NCBI GenBank assembly: GCA_019044685.2
Contig: JAGTXX020000006.1
Span: 930,001 to 994,000 of the forward strand
Reading direction: 5' to 3'
From: Nannochloris sp. 'desiccata'
Taxonomy: Eukaryota > Chlorophyta > Trebouxiophyceae > Chlorellales > Chlorellaceae
Length of the DNA: 64,000 nt
Below the pieces are notes generated by a model. That model made no database searches. It saw nothing but the letters and a program-made list of their open reading frames with translations, and was not told where the DNA came from. Position numbers and translations under genes: made by a program. Shown piece after piece: positions 43,197 through 54,750 of this stretch (positions within the stretch are counted from its first letter, which is position 1; each line of letters starts with the position of its first letter).

Positions 43197-43947
43197 TGAC
43201 TTGCCAAATAAAAAAGGTACCATCCAAATGCGAAGGGAGGCAAGCACGCTATCAGACTTCCCACAACCAAAACCCCCATAAGAGACGACGCTGCTATAGC
43301 AGCAGATTTCTCATACGCCAACCAAAAAGTCGCAACTAGCGATACAGCGATGAAATCGAGCGCAAAGACACAGATAACGATGGCCAGGGGCAACAATTTT
43401 TATACGCCCATAATTGCTACAAGAAACGGATAATTCTTAATTTTAACATCAATTTCTCCTGGAAAATATTATTTATCATATGATTTTTAGGCTTACCTCC
43501 AACAGTTAGCAAGAGAGCAAGGATGTCCAAGAAAAATGCGGTGGAGGAGCTGATTAAAAAAATCGAACGCCACGTCTCACAGGTATCCCAAGCAGAAGGA
43601 GAGTTTGATTCCCAATCACGACATGCCCCAACTGAGGCACTTGCAGCGACCTGTGCCCAAGCCGGGGAAAGTAGTACTTCGAGGACTCCACCTCCAATAA
43701 GTGCAGCAACGATGGCAAGGGCACTGCCGGCATCGATCAAGTGACGGCGGTGAGCGGTCCTGTGGTGACTCAGACTTTCTCATTTCCTTTTTACCTCCCT
43801 CTCTTCTTTTAACTGCAAAATTTGTGCCATAATATTTTGAATAGACTGCAAACTTGCTTCATCGGAAGGCTGCTGCTGTTCCTCAGGATTGCGATTATCC
43901 CCAGGCCGAATCGATGATTGGGAAGAAGGTGTCGCAGACTCTGACAT
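43193..43947 (-). CDS. Small two-helix membrane protein, TMEM230/134-like topology
   Basis: Exons 43947-43795, 43650-43497 and 43335-43193 are mutually phase-compatible (0 then 1) and give 149 residues without internal stops. The N-terminus is soluble (MSESATPSSQSSIRPG, then LQSIQNIMAQILQLKEERE). A helical hairpin follows: FFLDILALLLTVG continuing into VATFWLAY, then MGVLVVGSLIACLPPFAFGW with YLFYLAS at the end. The closing LP...YLFYLAS is reminiscent of the LPGFYH...YYAS end of TMEM230/134, proteins of Golgi and endosome traffic, but the similarity is slight. Splice sites for exons 2 and 3 are weak and nearby sequence is also hydrophobic and open, so boundaries may differ. The stop TGA overlaps the ankyrin ATG. 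Confidence 0.4.
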
Positions 43948-44539
43948 GATTACTTCAGAATGAGCGTTTAATAAATAATGAATTCAATGTAAAAGAATCA
44001 ATAAAGCTCAAGGTTTTATGGCAAAATTGCAACCAATATCAAACAGCACTATATATATATATAATAGGACCTCTCACGCAGCCTGAGTCAGGCAAAAAAC
44101 TTAAATGTCTCAGCCTGACGGGCAAAAAAACTGAAGTGGCCTGTCGAGTATTCATAATAATTACTTTTAAGAACCACGAGAGCCTCTCTGGAGCATTTTA
44201 AGAAGCCTTGGGCTCCTTCAGATCCGCCCATCTTCTCTGTTTATTACAGAATTAATTAAAATTATTATTAGACTCAGGAGCTAAAACGCTCTGCTCTGCG
44301 ATTCTAGCTGTAAAAGTAGGTTAATGATAATGAATAGTACGCTAAGTTTGTCCTACGTGCCTGCGGCGTGCCTCTGTAGCCCTAACCAAAATTTGTTTGG
44401 GTCGATCAGCGGGGTTCCCCAGAGCCTCGTCCAGTTTCTTCTCCAGCTTGAGGGCATTATCTGTAATACTATCATGTCATTTCTCTGATGTCTAATAATA
44501 AATCATTTTGCTTCTGTAGTTTAATATCAGCCAGTGGAC
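43948..44539. other. Intergenic with short repeats
   Basis: It contains an (AT)n tract at about 44050-44064. An imperfect direct repeat follows: CAGCCTGAGTCAGGCAAAAA at 44079 and CAGCCTGACGGGCAAAAA at 44111. The first copy contains the inverted repeat GCCTGA-G-TCAGGC. It holds the promoters of the two divergent neighbours. No gene was recognised. Confidence 0.5.
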
Positions 44540-44952
44540 ATGACGTTCCGGGGACTTGCCCGCAAATTCCATTCTTCTGCCCCACGTTTCACAGAGGTAG
44601 GCAACATCTTCTCTTCTATAATCCAGAATAGCACGAAATTCACTATCTTTCTTTCCTTTTTCAGGATGGCATAATAAACCTTGCTGGGCAGCTGGTAAAA
44701 AACCCTCTCTTCCAGTTTGGCGGCGTGTTGGTTTCCGGTATATATTATGGGGCTTCGTTCCTTCATGGAGAAATCAAGTCTGCAGAGGCAAAATTAGAAG
44801 CCAAATTAGAGTCTACGGAGGCAAAATTAGAGGCCAAATTAGAGGCAGACCGCAAGGAGGCGGCTGTTGACCGCCGCCAGATGCAGGCAACCCTTAATGA
44901 GATTTTAAAAGAAATAGGTAGCCTAAAAGTCCAGCGTCGTTCTTGGTGGTAA
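44540..44952 (+). CDS. Small mitochondrial protein with 11-residue helix repeats
   Basis: Exons 44540-44596 and 44665-44952 join in phase 0 (GAG|GTAGGC...TTTCAG) and give 114 residues. MTFRGLARKFHSSAPRFTE looks like a mitochondrial presequence. NPLFQFGGVLVSGIYYGASF is a probable single membrane segment. The rest is a charged helix with two 11-residue repeats, SAEAKLEAKLE and STEAKLEAKLE, encoded by a 33-bp tandem duplication, then ATLNEILKEIGSLKV. Eleven-residue repeats form amphipathic or coiled helices on membranes. No family was recognised. An inner-membrane protein with a matrix or intermembrane-space coil is inferred. Confidence 0.6.
44779..44844 (+). repeat. 33-bp tandem duplication in the small mitochondrial protein gene
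   Basis: Copies 44779-44811 and 44812-44844 differ at only a few positions and encode the two 11-residue units. Each copy contains two AAATTAGA-type sub-repeats, so the array probably grew by slippage. Confidence 0.85.
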
Positions 44953-46260
44953 ATAAAACTTTCATAAATGAATTCTTTAGTTTTTTTTTTAATTCTACCT
45001 CTTTTCCCTTCTCTCCAGCTCGTCTCTTCTTCCTTTCTTTTCCCGCTTTTCTTCCCCGTCTTTTTATTCTAGGGGGCCTCGGACGTACTTTTTTCATAAT
45101 TCATTAAATACATAAATTAGGGGTGCCTGTGAAGCTCGATGCTTTGCAAGAACTCTCAAGTCGCCCTCTTGGGGTTATTTTGTTTTTGTTACAAAATAAA
45201 TTACAATCTTACTTTGAGCTGATATGATCTTTTGTATTTATTTACTAAATACCTTTCCTTTTGTCTTGTAAACAGATTTTCAAATCGGCTTGAAGTTTGA
45301 AGGTGGCGTGTGGGTGCCTTGCTGGCCAAGACTGTCGTCAAGGTCAAAGGCAGTCGCAGGAGATCTTATGGGGTTCTGTACATGCTGCGGTTAACCCGCT
45401 TCAGGTCTATATGGGGGAAACTGTTGTAGGTGATGATGGCGGGCAGGATAATGCATCTACGTATGTAGCAGATGAGCAACCCAGCATCTTTTCTCAGGCC
45501 CGCAACACGGGTCCGCCGGCTGCCCGCCTGCGAGTCCGCCCACTGGAGAGGACGACGGCTTTCAGGCGGGGAGAGAGGACGACGGCCATTAGTCTGCGGG
45601 CCGCTGATGCCCAAGCTGAAACGGCTGGATTGCTGCTTGTCCACTGAGAAGAGGTGGGAGCCAGTGAAGGTGGAGAGGATCACCATTGAAACAAAACAAA
45701 ACAAATTAACCCCAACAGGGTGACTTTAGGGATCGTGAGAAGCCGCCAGCGCGACTTTAGGCCACCCCTATAAATGGAAAAGCAACAATCAATGAATTTT
45801 AAGCAGATAACAAGTATATCAAGCAGTTATATTCGCCAACACAGTCCTCAAGCCGCAGCCATCGCCAGTTTCACGCCTATTCCTCTCTCCATACACTTGC
45901 CCCCGAACACCGACCGTTGCAGATCCTCTGCAAGTATTTTAACAGCTTCGAGCGCCCTGCGCCCACACTCTATAATGTCATTTGTGCAGTGACATCCGTC
46001 CAGTTAGATCAGCCTGGCGGGTCGTTGGCGCCCCATGGACCATACTCCAACAATTTTAGATCTAAGATCTGACAAGTTTTTCGGCCAAATTCGAGCCAAT
46101 CGGCCCCACGGTGTTTCTAGTCTCCGTGAAGACGCCAGAAATTAAGCGAGATAAACTCGAACTTTAAATATTTTATGAATTTATATATTTTTCATTGAAA
46201 AAACAACACGTTTAAAAAAAATCATTTGAAAGAAAACGGTGCTATCGAGGAAGCGCCCAC

Positions 46261-46684
46261 ATGCCTCTATCGATGGCTCCCCCCAAAAAGCGGCAAAGAA
46301 AATCACCAAGTGCCTCTTTACCACGTCTACAACCAAAACTTGGGAGTTCGAACACCAGCTCTCAAAATGTTCTCTCCCAATCTGATCAAGCATTTCAAGG
46401 CTCCCAGCAACAGGCCCTCGATGCCTTTGATCAGGGCCTTCAAGAAGATGGATACGAGGATTATGACGTTATGGATATCAATCCAGATCGCGTTAATCTC
46501 TCTCACGATGAAGACCCTGCAGCGGGCGGCGGCAGCGCCAATTCCCAACAAGCAATAGCTCCACTTCATCCGCAAATTCCCCCTTGCTATTAAGGAAGTT
46601 GCTGTTCGTGAAATCCTGGTGGCTGCAGGTATGCCGGCCAAGAATAAGGACACACCGTCAGGTAGATTTTTCTTCAACCCCCTG
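46261..46684 (+). pseudogene. Possible decayed coding sequence (mobile-element or lost gene)
   Basis: The frame from 46261 encodes a basic, nuclear-signal-like start (MAPPKKRQRKSPSASLPR) and an acidic middle (LQEDGYEDYDVMDINPD), stopping at 46593. In the next frame the sequence goes on as FPLAIKEVAVREILVAAGMP, then SGRFFFNPL and a stop. The two parts could be one frame-shifted gene or be joined by an unseen intron. No family was recognised. Confidence 0.3.
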
Positions 46685-46745
46685 TGAAGGTGGCTGCTGT
46701 TCGTACACAGCTGCCGCACTCGCCAGCGGGAAGGCAGCTGCAATG

Positions 46746-46776
46746 AGAGAGTCTCATAATGTCGACGAGACTCTCT
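46746..46776. repeat. Inverted repeat, 10-bp stem and 11-base loop
   Basis: AGAGAGTCTC (46746-46755) and GAGACTCTCT (46767-46776) are exact reverse complements. It lies inside the gene-poor island upstream of RPB2. Confidence 0.8.
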
Positions 46777-47410
46777 GCAAGGCTAATGCAGCTCGTTGGA
46801 GCCGATTATATCATCTTTGTATGTTCGCTTTTCTGTGATTTTCTGCGGTTGCGCTGGAAAAGCGCTTCCACAACTCGTGATATTTTGCAACATTGCAGAA
46901 TTGTACATGGTAAAATGCAACTTCGCAGATTTCCGCAAGCTGCGCCAGCACTTTTCTGCGATAATCTGTAATTATGCAAATAAGCACAAGTGCATCGGGG
47001 GGCATTGCTGCTTTTCTTGTGGCTTTCTGCGCCTGTACAAATTCTCACTTGGTGCAAAACCCAGACGGTCTAATCTTGGTCGCCTTACTGAGAGCTCGGA
47101 GCGCTACTCTTTCAAAAAGAGCCCGCAATCGCGAGCTCAGAATAAATTATCATCATGAAGGTGTTATGAGACAAATTTTAATTTTTTATACCTGCTTCTT
47201 GGTGCACAAAACAAACGCAGAGCCCAAATCAGTTCAAATTAGTGGCAGCAAATCCATCACCGCAGTTTGAAGAAGCGGACCTACCTTGTCACTTTTGACC
47301 GAGCCGTGGCTGCTCGACGTGCGCGCTTGCGCCGAGTGAGAAGCTGATCAGCTGAACCACTCGCCCTATTTTATTTTAATTGAGGTGCTTCTAAAATATA
47401 TTTTAGCAAG

Positions 47411-50400
47411 ATGACAAAGTTTGTGGAAGACGAGGGTCATATGGACGTTGATTTAGATGAGGAAATTGACGAGGAAGATTCTTGGTAAGTATGCTACCAA
47501 GCTGATCATTTGTTCCTCTGCAGAGAACCCCATCATCACATTTTGCTTTTCTCACATCCATGTTTCTATTTTTATTTCACATAGGACTGTGATTAGCTCC
47601 TACTTTGAGGAAAAAGGCCTTGTCCGACAGCAATTGGATTCTTTCAATGAATTCATCAACTCTAGCATCCAGGATATTGTCGATGAGAGCGGTAAAATCA
47701 CCGTCACTCCTCAAAATCAGCACAACCCAGGGATGGAGGTAGATGAAGAAGAGGAAAAAGAGTACCGCGTAGAATTTGGTCAAATTTATTTATCCAAACC
47801 CACATTCGTCGAGCCAGATGGCGAAACAGTGGTCATGTTCCCTAAAGAAGCTCGTTTGCGAAATCTTACCTACTCCGCCCCGCTCTTTGTGGACATTAAA
47901 AAAATTGTGATCACAAAGCGTATAGACCCTCTTGGCGGGGAACTAACCATTGATGAAGACGTTGTACCATATGACAAAGTATTCTTGGGAGACGTACCCA
48001 TTATGCTTCGTTCAGATTATTGCAATCTAGCTGATCGTTCAGAGCGTGATCTTATGGAGCTTGGCGAGTGTCCCTATGATCAAGGTGGTTATTTCATCAT
48101 TAATGGCTCTGAAAAAGTCCTTATTGCGCAGGAACGCATGGCGAATAATCACGTCTTCGTCTTCAAAAAGTCTCAGCCTTCTAAATATGCGTATATTGGA
48201 GAATGCAGGTCAACTCGTGAGAACTCTACTCACGCCGTCTCGACCATGGCTGTCAAGATGCTTTCTAGAGCAGGAGCGAAGAAAGGCTCTGGACAAGCTG
48301 TTCGAGTTGCTATTCCTTATGTTCGTTCAGATATTCCTATTCTCATCCTCTTCAGAGCGCTAGGCTTTGTGGCGGATCGAGATATCTTGGAGCATATTGT
48401 TTATGATTTTGCTGATAATGAGATGCTTGAAGCGCTAAGACCTTCAATTGAAGAAGCCTTCCCTATTCAAAGCCAGGAAGTAGCTTTAGATTACATCGGA
48501 AAACGTGGTTCTATTATCGGTGCTACAAAAGATAAACGCATTGCCTACGCTAGAGAGCTTTTACAAAAAGAGTTGTTGCCTCACCTTGGCGCTGGGCCAC
48601 AATGCGAAACTCGTAAAGCATATTTCTTTGGCTATGTGATCCATCGTTTGCTTCTGGTATCGCTAGGCAGACGTGAAGAGGATGATCGTGATCATTACGC
48701 TAATAAACGTCTTGATCTCGGTGGTCCTTTACTTGCTGGCTTATTTCGTGGTCTGTTCCGAAAACTTACTAAAGATGTGAGAGGCTATGTCCAGCGCTGT
48801 GTAGATAAAGGTAAAGAAATTAATGTCCCTGCTGCTGTGAACAAGGATACAGTCACACGTGGGTTACGGTACAGTCTTGCTACTGGTAATTGGGGCGTTA
48901 TAGGGGGTACTGGAGAAATGCGGCCAGGTGTTAGTCAAGTGCTAAATCGCCTTACGTACGCCTCTACGCTAAGTCATTTACGCCGAATTAACTCTCCTAT
49001 TGGCCGTGAAGGTAAGCTGGCAAAACCTCGTCAGCTCCATAATTCTCAATGGGGTGTTATCTGCCCTGCAGAGACGCCAGAAGGTCAAGCATGTGGCCTT
49101 GTTAAAAATTTAGCTTTGATGACATATATTAGTGTAGGCTGTAGTTCTGGACCGGTATTAGAGTTTCTGGATGAATGGGCTACTGAATCTTTAGAAGAAG
49201 TAGCTCCGTCAGTGGTAGCCAATGCCACCAAGGTGTTTGTGAATGGCGCTTGGGTAGGTATCCATCGTGACCCTGGTGAGCTTGTTGCTGCTTTGCGTGC
49301 TATGCGCCGACAACATGACGTCAGCACTGAAGTAGGTGTAGTTCACGATATTCGGTTACAGGAGCTCAGGTTAACTACAGACTATGGCCGGTGTTGCCGC
49401 CCCTTGTTCATCGTGGATGGCCAAGAACTGCGTGTCCGTAAGCGTGATATTATGGATTTAATGAAAGCAGAAGAAACGGGAGCTTCATGGCAAGGACTTG
49501 TAGAAAACGGTGCTATTGAATACGTGGATGTAGAGGAAGAAGAAACTACAATGATTTCGATGACGATTGGTGATTTAAAGGCTGGTCGATCTGATCCTTC
49601 AATGTATGCACCCAAGTACACCCATTGCGAAATTCATCCTTCTATGATTCTCGGTGTCTGTGCTTCTATTATCCCCTTCCCAGATCACAACCAGTCTCCT
49701 CGTAATACCTACCAGAGCGCCATGGGAAAACAAGCAATGGGCATGTACGTCACCAACTATCAAGTACGTATGGATACTCAAGGGTATGTTTTATATTACC
49801 CTCAGAAACCTTTGGTAACTACCCACGGTATGGAACATCTCCATTTCCGTGAGCTTCCTGCTGGCATCAACACAATCGTCGCCATTGCATGCTACTCTGG
49901 CTACAATCAAGAAGATTCCACAATGATGAATCAAAGCAGCATAGATCGTGGTATCTTCCGTTCTATCTTCTTCAGATCATACAAAACTGAAGAAAAGAAA
50001 CAGGGCAGCATGGTCCAAGAAACCATAGAAAAACCAAATCGTGATCTCACCGCAGGCCTCCGCCACGGCACGTATGATAAACTAGATGATGATGGAATTG
50101 CAGCACCTGGAACGCGTGTCTCTGGTGATGATGTCGTTATTGGCAAAACATCTCCATTACCAGATGATGGATCTGGGATGCCACAACGCTTCTCACGGAA
50201 AGACTGCTCCACCTCTCTTCGTGCTTCTGAATCAGGAATGATCGACTCGGTGCTGGTGACCACCGGTGCGGATGGAGCACGATTCGTGAAAATGAGAGTC
50301 AGATCTATCCGTATTCCTCAAGTAGGTGATAAATTCGCTTCTAGGCATGGTCAAAAAGGTACTATCGGTATAACATACACCCAAGAAGATATGCCTTTCT

Positions 50401-51053
50401 CAGCCGAGGGTATCGTCCCTGATCTCATCATTAATCCTCACGCTATTCCTTCTCGAATGACTATCGGTCATTTAGTAGAAGCTCTGATGTCCAAAGTAGC
50501 TGCATGTACAGGTAAAGAAGGTGATGCAACACCCTTTACTTCAGTGACTGTTGAAAATATCTCACACACGTTGCATACGTGTGGTTATCAGTCTCGAGGA
50601 TGGGAGGTCATGTACAATGGATACACTGGGAATCAGATTCCAGCACAAATTTTCTTAAACCCTACGTATTATCAACGATTAAAGCATATGGTTGATGATA
50701 AAATGCATAGTAGAGGGCGTGGGCCTGTACAAATATTAACCAGGCAACCTGTTGAAGGTCGTGCTCGCGATGGGGGTCTTCGTTTTGGTGAAATGGAACG
50801 CGATTGCATTATTTCACACGGCGCTGCGTCGTTCTTAAAAGAACGTTTGTACTACCAAAGTGATGCATATAGAGTACATGTCTGTGAGAAATGTGGATTG
50901 ATTGCTGTGGCCAATTTAAGAAAGGGGTCCTACCATTGTCAAGCCTGCAAGGCAACGACAGGAATTGTACAAGTGTTTATGCCATATGCGTGCAAGTTGT
51001 TATTCCAGGAGTTGATGGCTATGATGATTGCACCGCGTATGCAATTTGCTTGA
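47411..51053 (+). CDS. RPB2: RNA polymerase II second-largest subunit RPB2
   Basis: The subunit forms one side of the Pol II active-site cleft. Exons 47411-47484 and 47585-51053 join in phase 2 at the Trp codon of [20 protein letters not shown] and give 1,180 residues; plant RPB2 is about 1,190. Pol II-specific features include [40 protein letters not shown], the catalytic-region [15 protein letters not shown] and [17 protein letters not shown]. The C-terminal zinc site is CEKCG...CQAC. The hybrid-binding [20 protein letters not shown] is intact. The first 26 residues are very acidic. Confidence 0.97.
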
Positions 51054-52054
51054 TCAGATTCTCTCTTTATGTTCTGAACTTAAAGGCAAGGCATGCGTTA
51101 CTTTTCTACTTTTGACTTCTTTTATTTCTTTGCTGTTCTTTCTCGTATTTTTCTGTAAGAATACTCTTATGCAGAGCACAAACATGATTACAGTTTCAGA
51201 GGCAACGGTGCAGTGCAGACCGGCGTTGGCCCCTGTGATGAGTAATATAGATAAACTTTGGAAAAAGTTTGGTGGTGGTGGTGGTGTTTTGGGGGCGGGC
51301 GGGTTGCTTTGCACCTTACAAGTTCTTCGTAAACTTTAATAAACCGTCCGTATGTCATCTTTGTTATGAAAACAAAAAGAAGAAAGGGAGGAAAGAAAGG
51401 GAAAAAGGAGAGAGAAATGACAGCAAAACTTACATGAGAGGTACATGAAGAAGCAAAATGAAAAGAAGAGGAAACAAGTCGGCTTTAACGTGCTGCTTTT
51501 TTAAGATATCCTCATTGCGAGCGTAAAACATCCGGTCTAGCTTGAAAATTAGACGAGGAACAAGTAATGCTTAAAAAAAAAGGGCGGATGGAATGGATAT
51601 CTGGATGAGACGAACAAAAAAAGAAAGTCATTTTAGATCACGTTTAATAGGAAAAGGGGGGGGGGGGGGGGGGGGACCTTGCCCGGGGTAGGCGGCAAAT
51701 GGTACCGATGAAGCAAGTTGATCATCGATTTCTGGATAGAAACGCTTTCTTTCGTTAGGTATTGTCATGTACAACGATAGTACTTTATTTTGGATTATTC
51801 ATACCCTAAAAAATAAAAAGAAAAGAATAAAGAGAAACGGCGAGCGAGCACAAGGAAAGAGGACGGTGCGGTGGATTATTTAGTTTTAGTATTTATTCGT
51901 ACAAATTCAAGTCATTTCCTTGTTGTTGCTGCTGCTGCTGCCACCGCCACTAATAGTGCTACGCATAAAACCTTTGCTTGGAAACACCACTAATATATAA
52001 TAAAGACACACAGGCACACATAGATAAAATTTATTCTTTTAAACACAAAAAAGT
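51054..52054. other. 1-kb intergenic region between convergent RPB2 and the GAF-PAS kinase
   Basis: It holds both 3' regions. It is purine-rich on the plus strand, with a 20-base G run. No gene was recognised. Confidence 0.5.
51656..51675 (+). repeat. 20-base poly-G tract
   Basis: Twenty uninterrupted G residues follow GAAAA. Such a run can form a G-quadruplex and is often length-variable or misassembled. Confidence 0.9.
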
Positions 52055-54750
52055 CTACTGCTTGGTCGGTATGGAGCCGGTTCCATTCGCCGCAGTTGCA
52101 TGTAAGAATTGCTGTAAAATGCTCATCGTATCATTCAATATCGCATTCACTTCAGTCAATACTTCATCAAACGTTGGGCGTAGTTTTGGATCACCTACCA
52201 TACACCGCTCGCCGAGAATCTTCAATCTATGCGGAGTCTGGACTGGGAACGTCAACATCTCATTTGCGGCAACTCTCTTCAACACCTGACCAGGTTGAAG
52301 CCCTTCCCAAGCTCGTCGACCGACGTACATTTCCCAAGTTATAATACCAAAGGCATATACATCACCTGCTTTAGTTAATATACCTCCAGTAATGAGTTCT
52401 GGAGGCATATACTCGGCACAACCCATGGTATTTGTCTGCAGATATCCGCTTTCTCCGCAGACTCTAGAAAGTCCAAAATCAACGACTTTCGCACTAAAAC
52501 CGCGTGCATCTTTATCTGAAGAAGTTAACAAGACGTTTCCACCAGTTAGATCTCCGTGCACGATGCCGTGAGAATGTAAATAATGCATTGCGGCAGCAAC
52601 TTCTTGCAGAGTTTGTAACACAGCGATGAGGTTTGGTTGACCGTATTGAGCTGAAGGTTGCGTAAGGAAGGCACCACGTTCTATGGCAGTGAGTAATGGA
52701 CCACGATTGCAGAATTCAGAGATTAACCAGACTTCAGATACGCGTTTGGCTCCAGCAGAGGCATCCAAGGATCCCCGTCGAGAGCCTTGACCAAATACTT
52801 TCGTTCCTGGCATTGGTTTACTAATAGGACGCACCGCGTATTGATACGTGTGCACTACATTAGGATGACTTAATGAAGATGACAGAACAGCTTCGAATAA
52901 ACCACGAGCTCCACCCGTTTCTTCCTTTGCCTGGTCCGACGGAACACTCTCACCTGGGTGGGCAAGGTTTTCTGTAGTCTCCATCACCTTAACTGCGACG
53001 GTATTACCATTCCAGCTGCCTCGATAGACTCTACCGTACGCTCCACGGCCAATTAATGGGCCTAAACGGACATCAGTGAAGGCAGTGGGCATTGCTTTGT
53101 TAATTGACGGTACAGTACTTATTGCAGATGAACCAGCAGAGGTGTTCCCAGAACCGTAAGAAGTAAGTTGAGAAGGCTGACTCCCACCAGGTGCTCCTCC
53201 TTGTACAATACCAAAGCGACGCGCACCGTCACTTACCGGACGGACAGCGCCCGGACGTAGTTGATCTGGTTGCACAATCGCAAAGAAAAGATGACGTGAT
53301 GACAATGGTTGACCCATTGAAGCAACGTTGTTATTCACGTTATTATTAAGATCTGACGATGCTGGTGTACTTCCAGAAGAAGATTGCACTACCCCTGGTC
53401 CCAATCCCACAGGCACGCCTACTACACCTAGCTGGGTTGTGGCAGTGGGTCTAAAATCTATAGTCACCGACTTTGGTGTTTGTCGGTAGATGCTTTGTAA
53501 TGCGACTGTAATAGAAAATGGTTCATTCGCTTCTACTGAAGCTACACATGCATCTGCATCCATTCCTGGTCCACCAAACATATCCCAGAATCCTTGAGAG
53601 GTAGCTTCGTCTTTGGGGACTCCAAGGACGGCTGAAAAAGCAGGATTTGTGTATAAGATTTGCCAAGTAGTGGTAGCAACGTCGACAAGCATGACACCTT
53701 CAACGAAGCAGTCCGCAGCACGGGAAAGTCCCCAATTTGCAGGTTCAAGCTCAGAGACAGAGGAACGTAGGGATCCTATAGGGGAAACTGAATCGGAGAG
53801 GCCTAGCGCGCCTCGTTGTTCCTGAACCATTTTTTGAAGTAAATTGAGTTTATCCTTTTCTATTTCCCTAACTGCCAGCTCTGCAAACTGTGCTAGGAGG
53901 TTGTACTGCTCTGGAGTGAATTCTTTGCGTGGTTTAATATCAATAATGCACAAAGCGCCATAGCGGTAGCCATTGGCAGACGAGACCAACGGGGCTCCAG
54001 CATAGAAACGAATTCGCGGGCCGCCTACTACAAGCGGATTTCCAGCAAATCTAACATCTTCTAAAACATCTTCTATAACCATTATTTGAGGTGTAGCGGG
54101 TAGTATAGTATGGCCGCAGAAGGACACATCCCGATCAGTTTGGCACACCTCCCCTAAACCTTCTACGGCCTTGAACCATTGCCGCTGTGCACCAAAAGAA
54201 AAAAAAAGTAAAGTCAGAAAGATTGTTTCGAAGGAGAAAAAGTTGAAACGTTTATGTGATAGCAAGAGGGAAAAAGCGACCAAAAAAGCCAATTGATGAT
54301 CGAAAAGTGCCCTCTTGCTGGTACTGCCAGGAGAGAATTTTATCATCTGTTTAACTTATCTGAATCGACTAAGGATACTGCAGCAATAGGTACGTTGAAA
54401 ACAGAACATACGAGTTTCGTAATCGAGCTAAACCTATCTTCTTGCTCAGTATCTAAAATTGCCATAGATCGCAGCAGCTTGAGCCTCGCCTCCTCATCAG
54501 CCGGTTCGCCAGGAGGCACATAATCAAAATCGCTATTTGGTAGCCTCCCATCAGCAATGGGAGGAAGAGGAGCCCCTGGTCCAGCCTTCACTGCATCACC
54601 AATTACTGCCACCTGCAAACCCCAATATAGAGATACTCTCCTTGACGTTATTTATGGAATAGATTTGCAAGGAAATTGTTTAGAACATTTTATGGCTTTA
54701 CACACCTCATCTTGGCCGATTGAGGCAGGCTTCGATTTACAATTGCCCAT
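52055..54750 (-). CDS. GAF-PAS protein kinase (TKL type), predicted N-myristoylated
   Basis: Exon 1 (54750-54706) encodes MGNCKSKPASIGQDE, with Gly2 and Cys4 suited to myristoylation and palmitoylation. It joins in phase 0 to exon 2 (54612 to about 54358), then exon 3 (54184-52055), giving about 809 residues. A GAF domain spans the exon 2/3 junction (VFNVPIAAVSLVDSD, then RQWFKAVEGLGEVCQTDRDV and YGALCIIDIKPREF-like strands). A PAS domain follows (DCFVEGVMLVDVATTTWQIL). The kinase domain has GRGAYGRVYRG, VAVKV, HGDLTGGNVLL, DFGLSR and the APE-equivalent MPPELI. HGD replaces HRD, common in algal TKL kinases. The exon 2 donor is not a standard GT in phase 0. A membrane-attached sensor kinase is inferred; the ligand is unknown. 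Confidence 0.85.

Larger units (their letters stand above)
44953..47410. other. Gene-poor island of unusual composition, possible mobile-element debris
   Basis: 2.4 kb without a convincing intact gene, against about 1 gene per 2 kb elsewhere. The section 45290-45660 is markedly G+C-rich and contains a repeated GAGAGGACGACGGC. Near 46810-47040 phrases of the type TTTTCTGCG recur. A frame at 46261-46590 and its shifted continuation look like a decayed coding region. The last ~150 bp should hold the RPB2 promoter. No terminal repeats or recognisable transposase were found. Confidence 0.45.

Noticed and set aside
43397..43420. TATAAAAA on the minus strand as the ankyrin promoter
   Set aside because: It lies within the spliced region of the small membrane-protein model and about 200 bp from the ankyrin ATG; ordinary A/T-rich intron sequence is as likely.
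45297..45647. 116-residue plus-strand frame in the G+C-rich patch
   Set aside because: Arg/Gly/Ala-rich low-quality composition expected of any G+C-rich stretch; no ATG (TTG start) and no motif.
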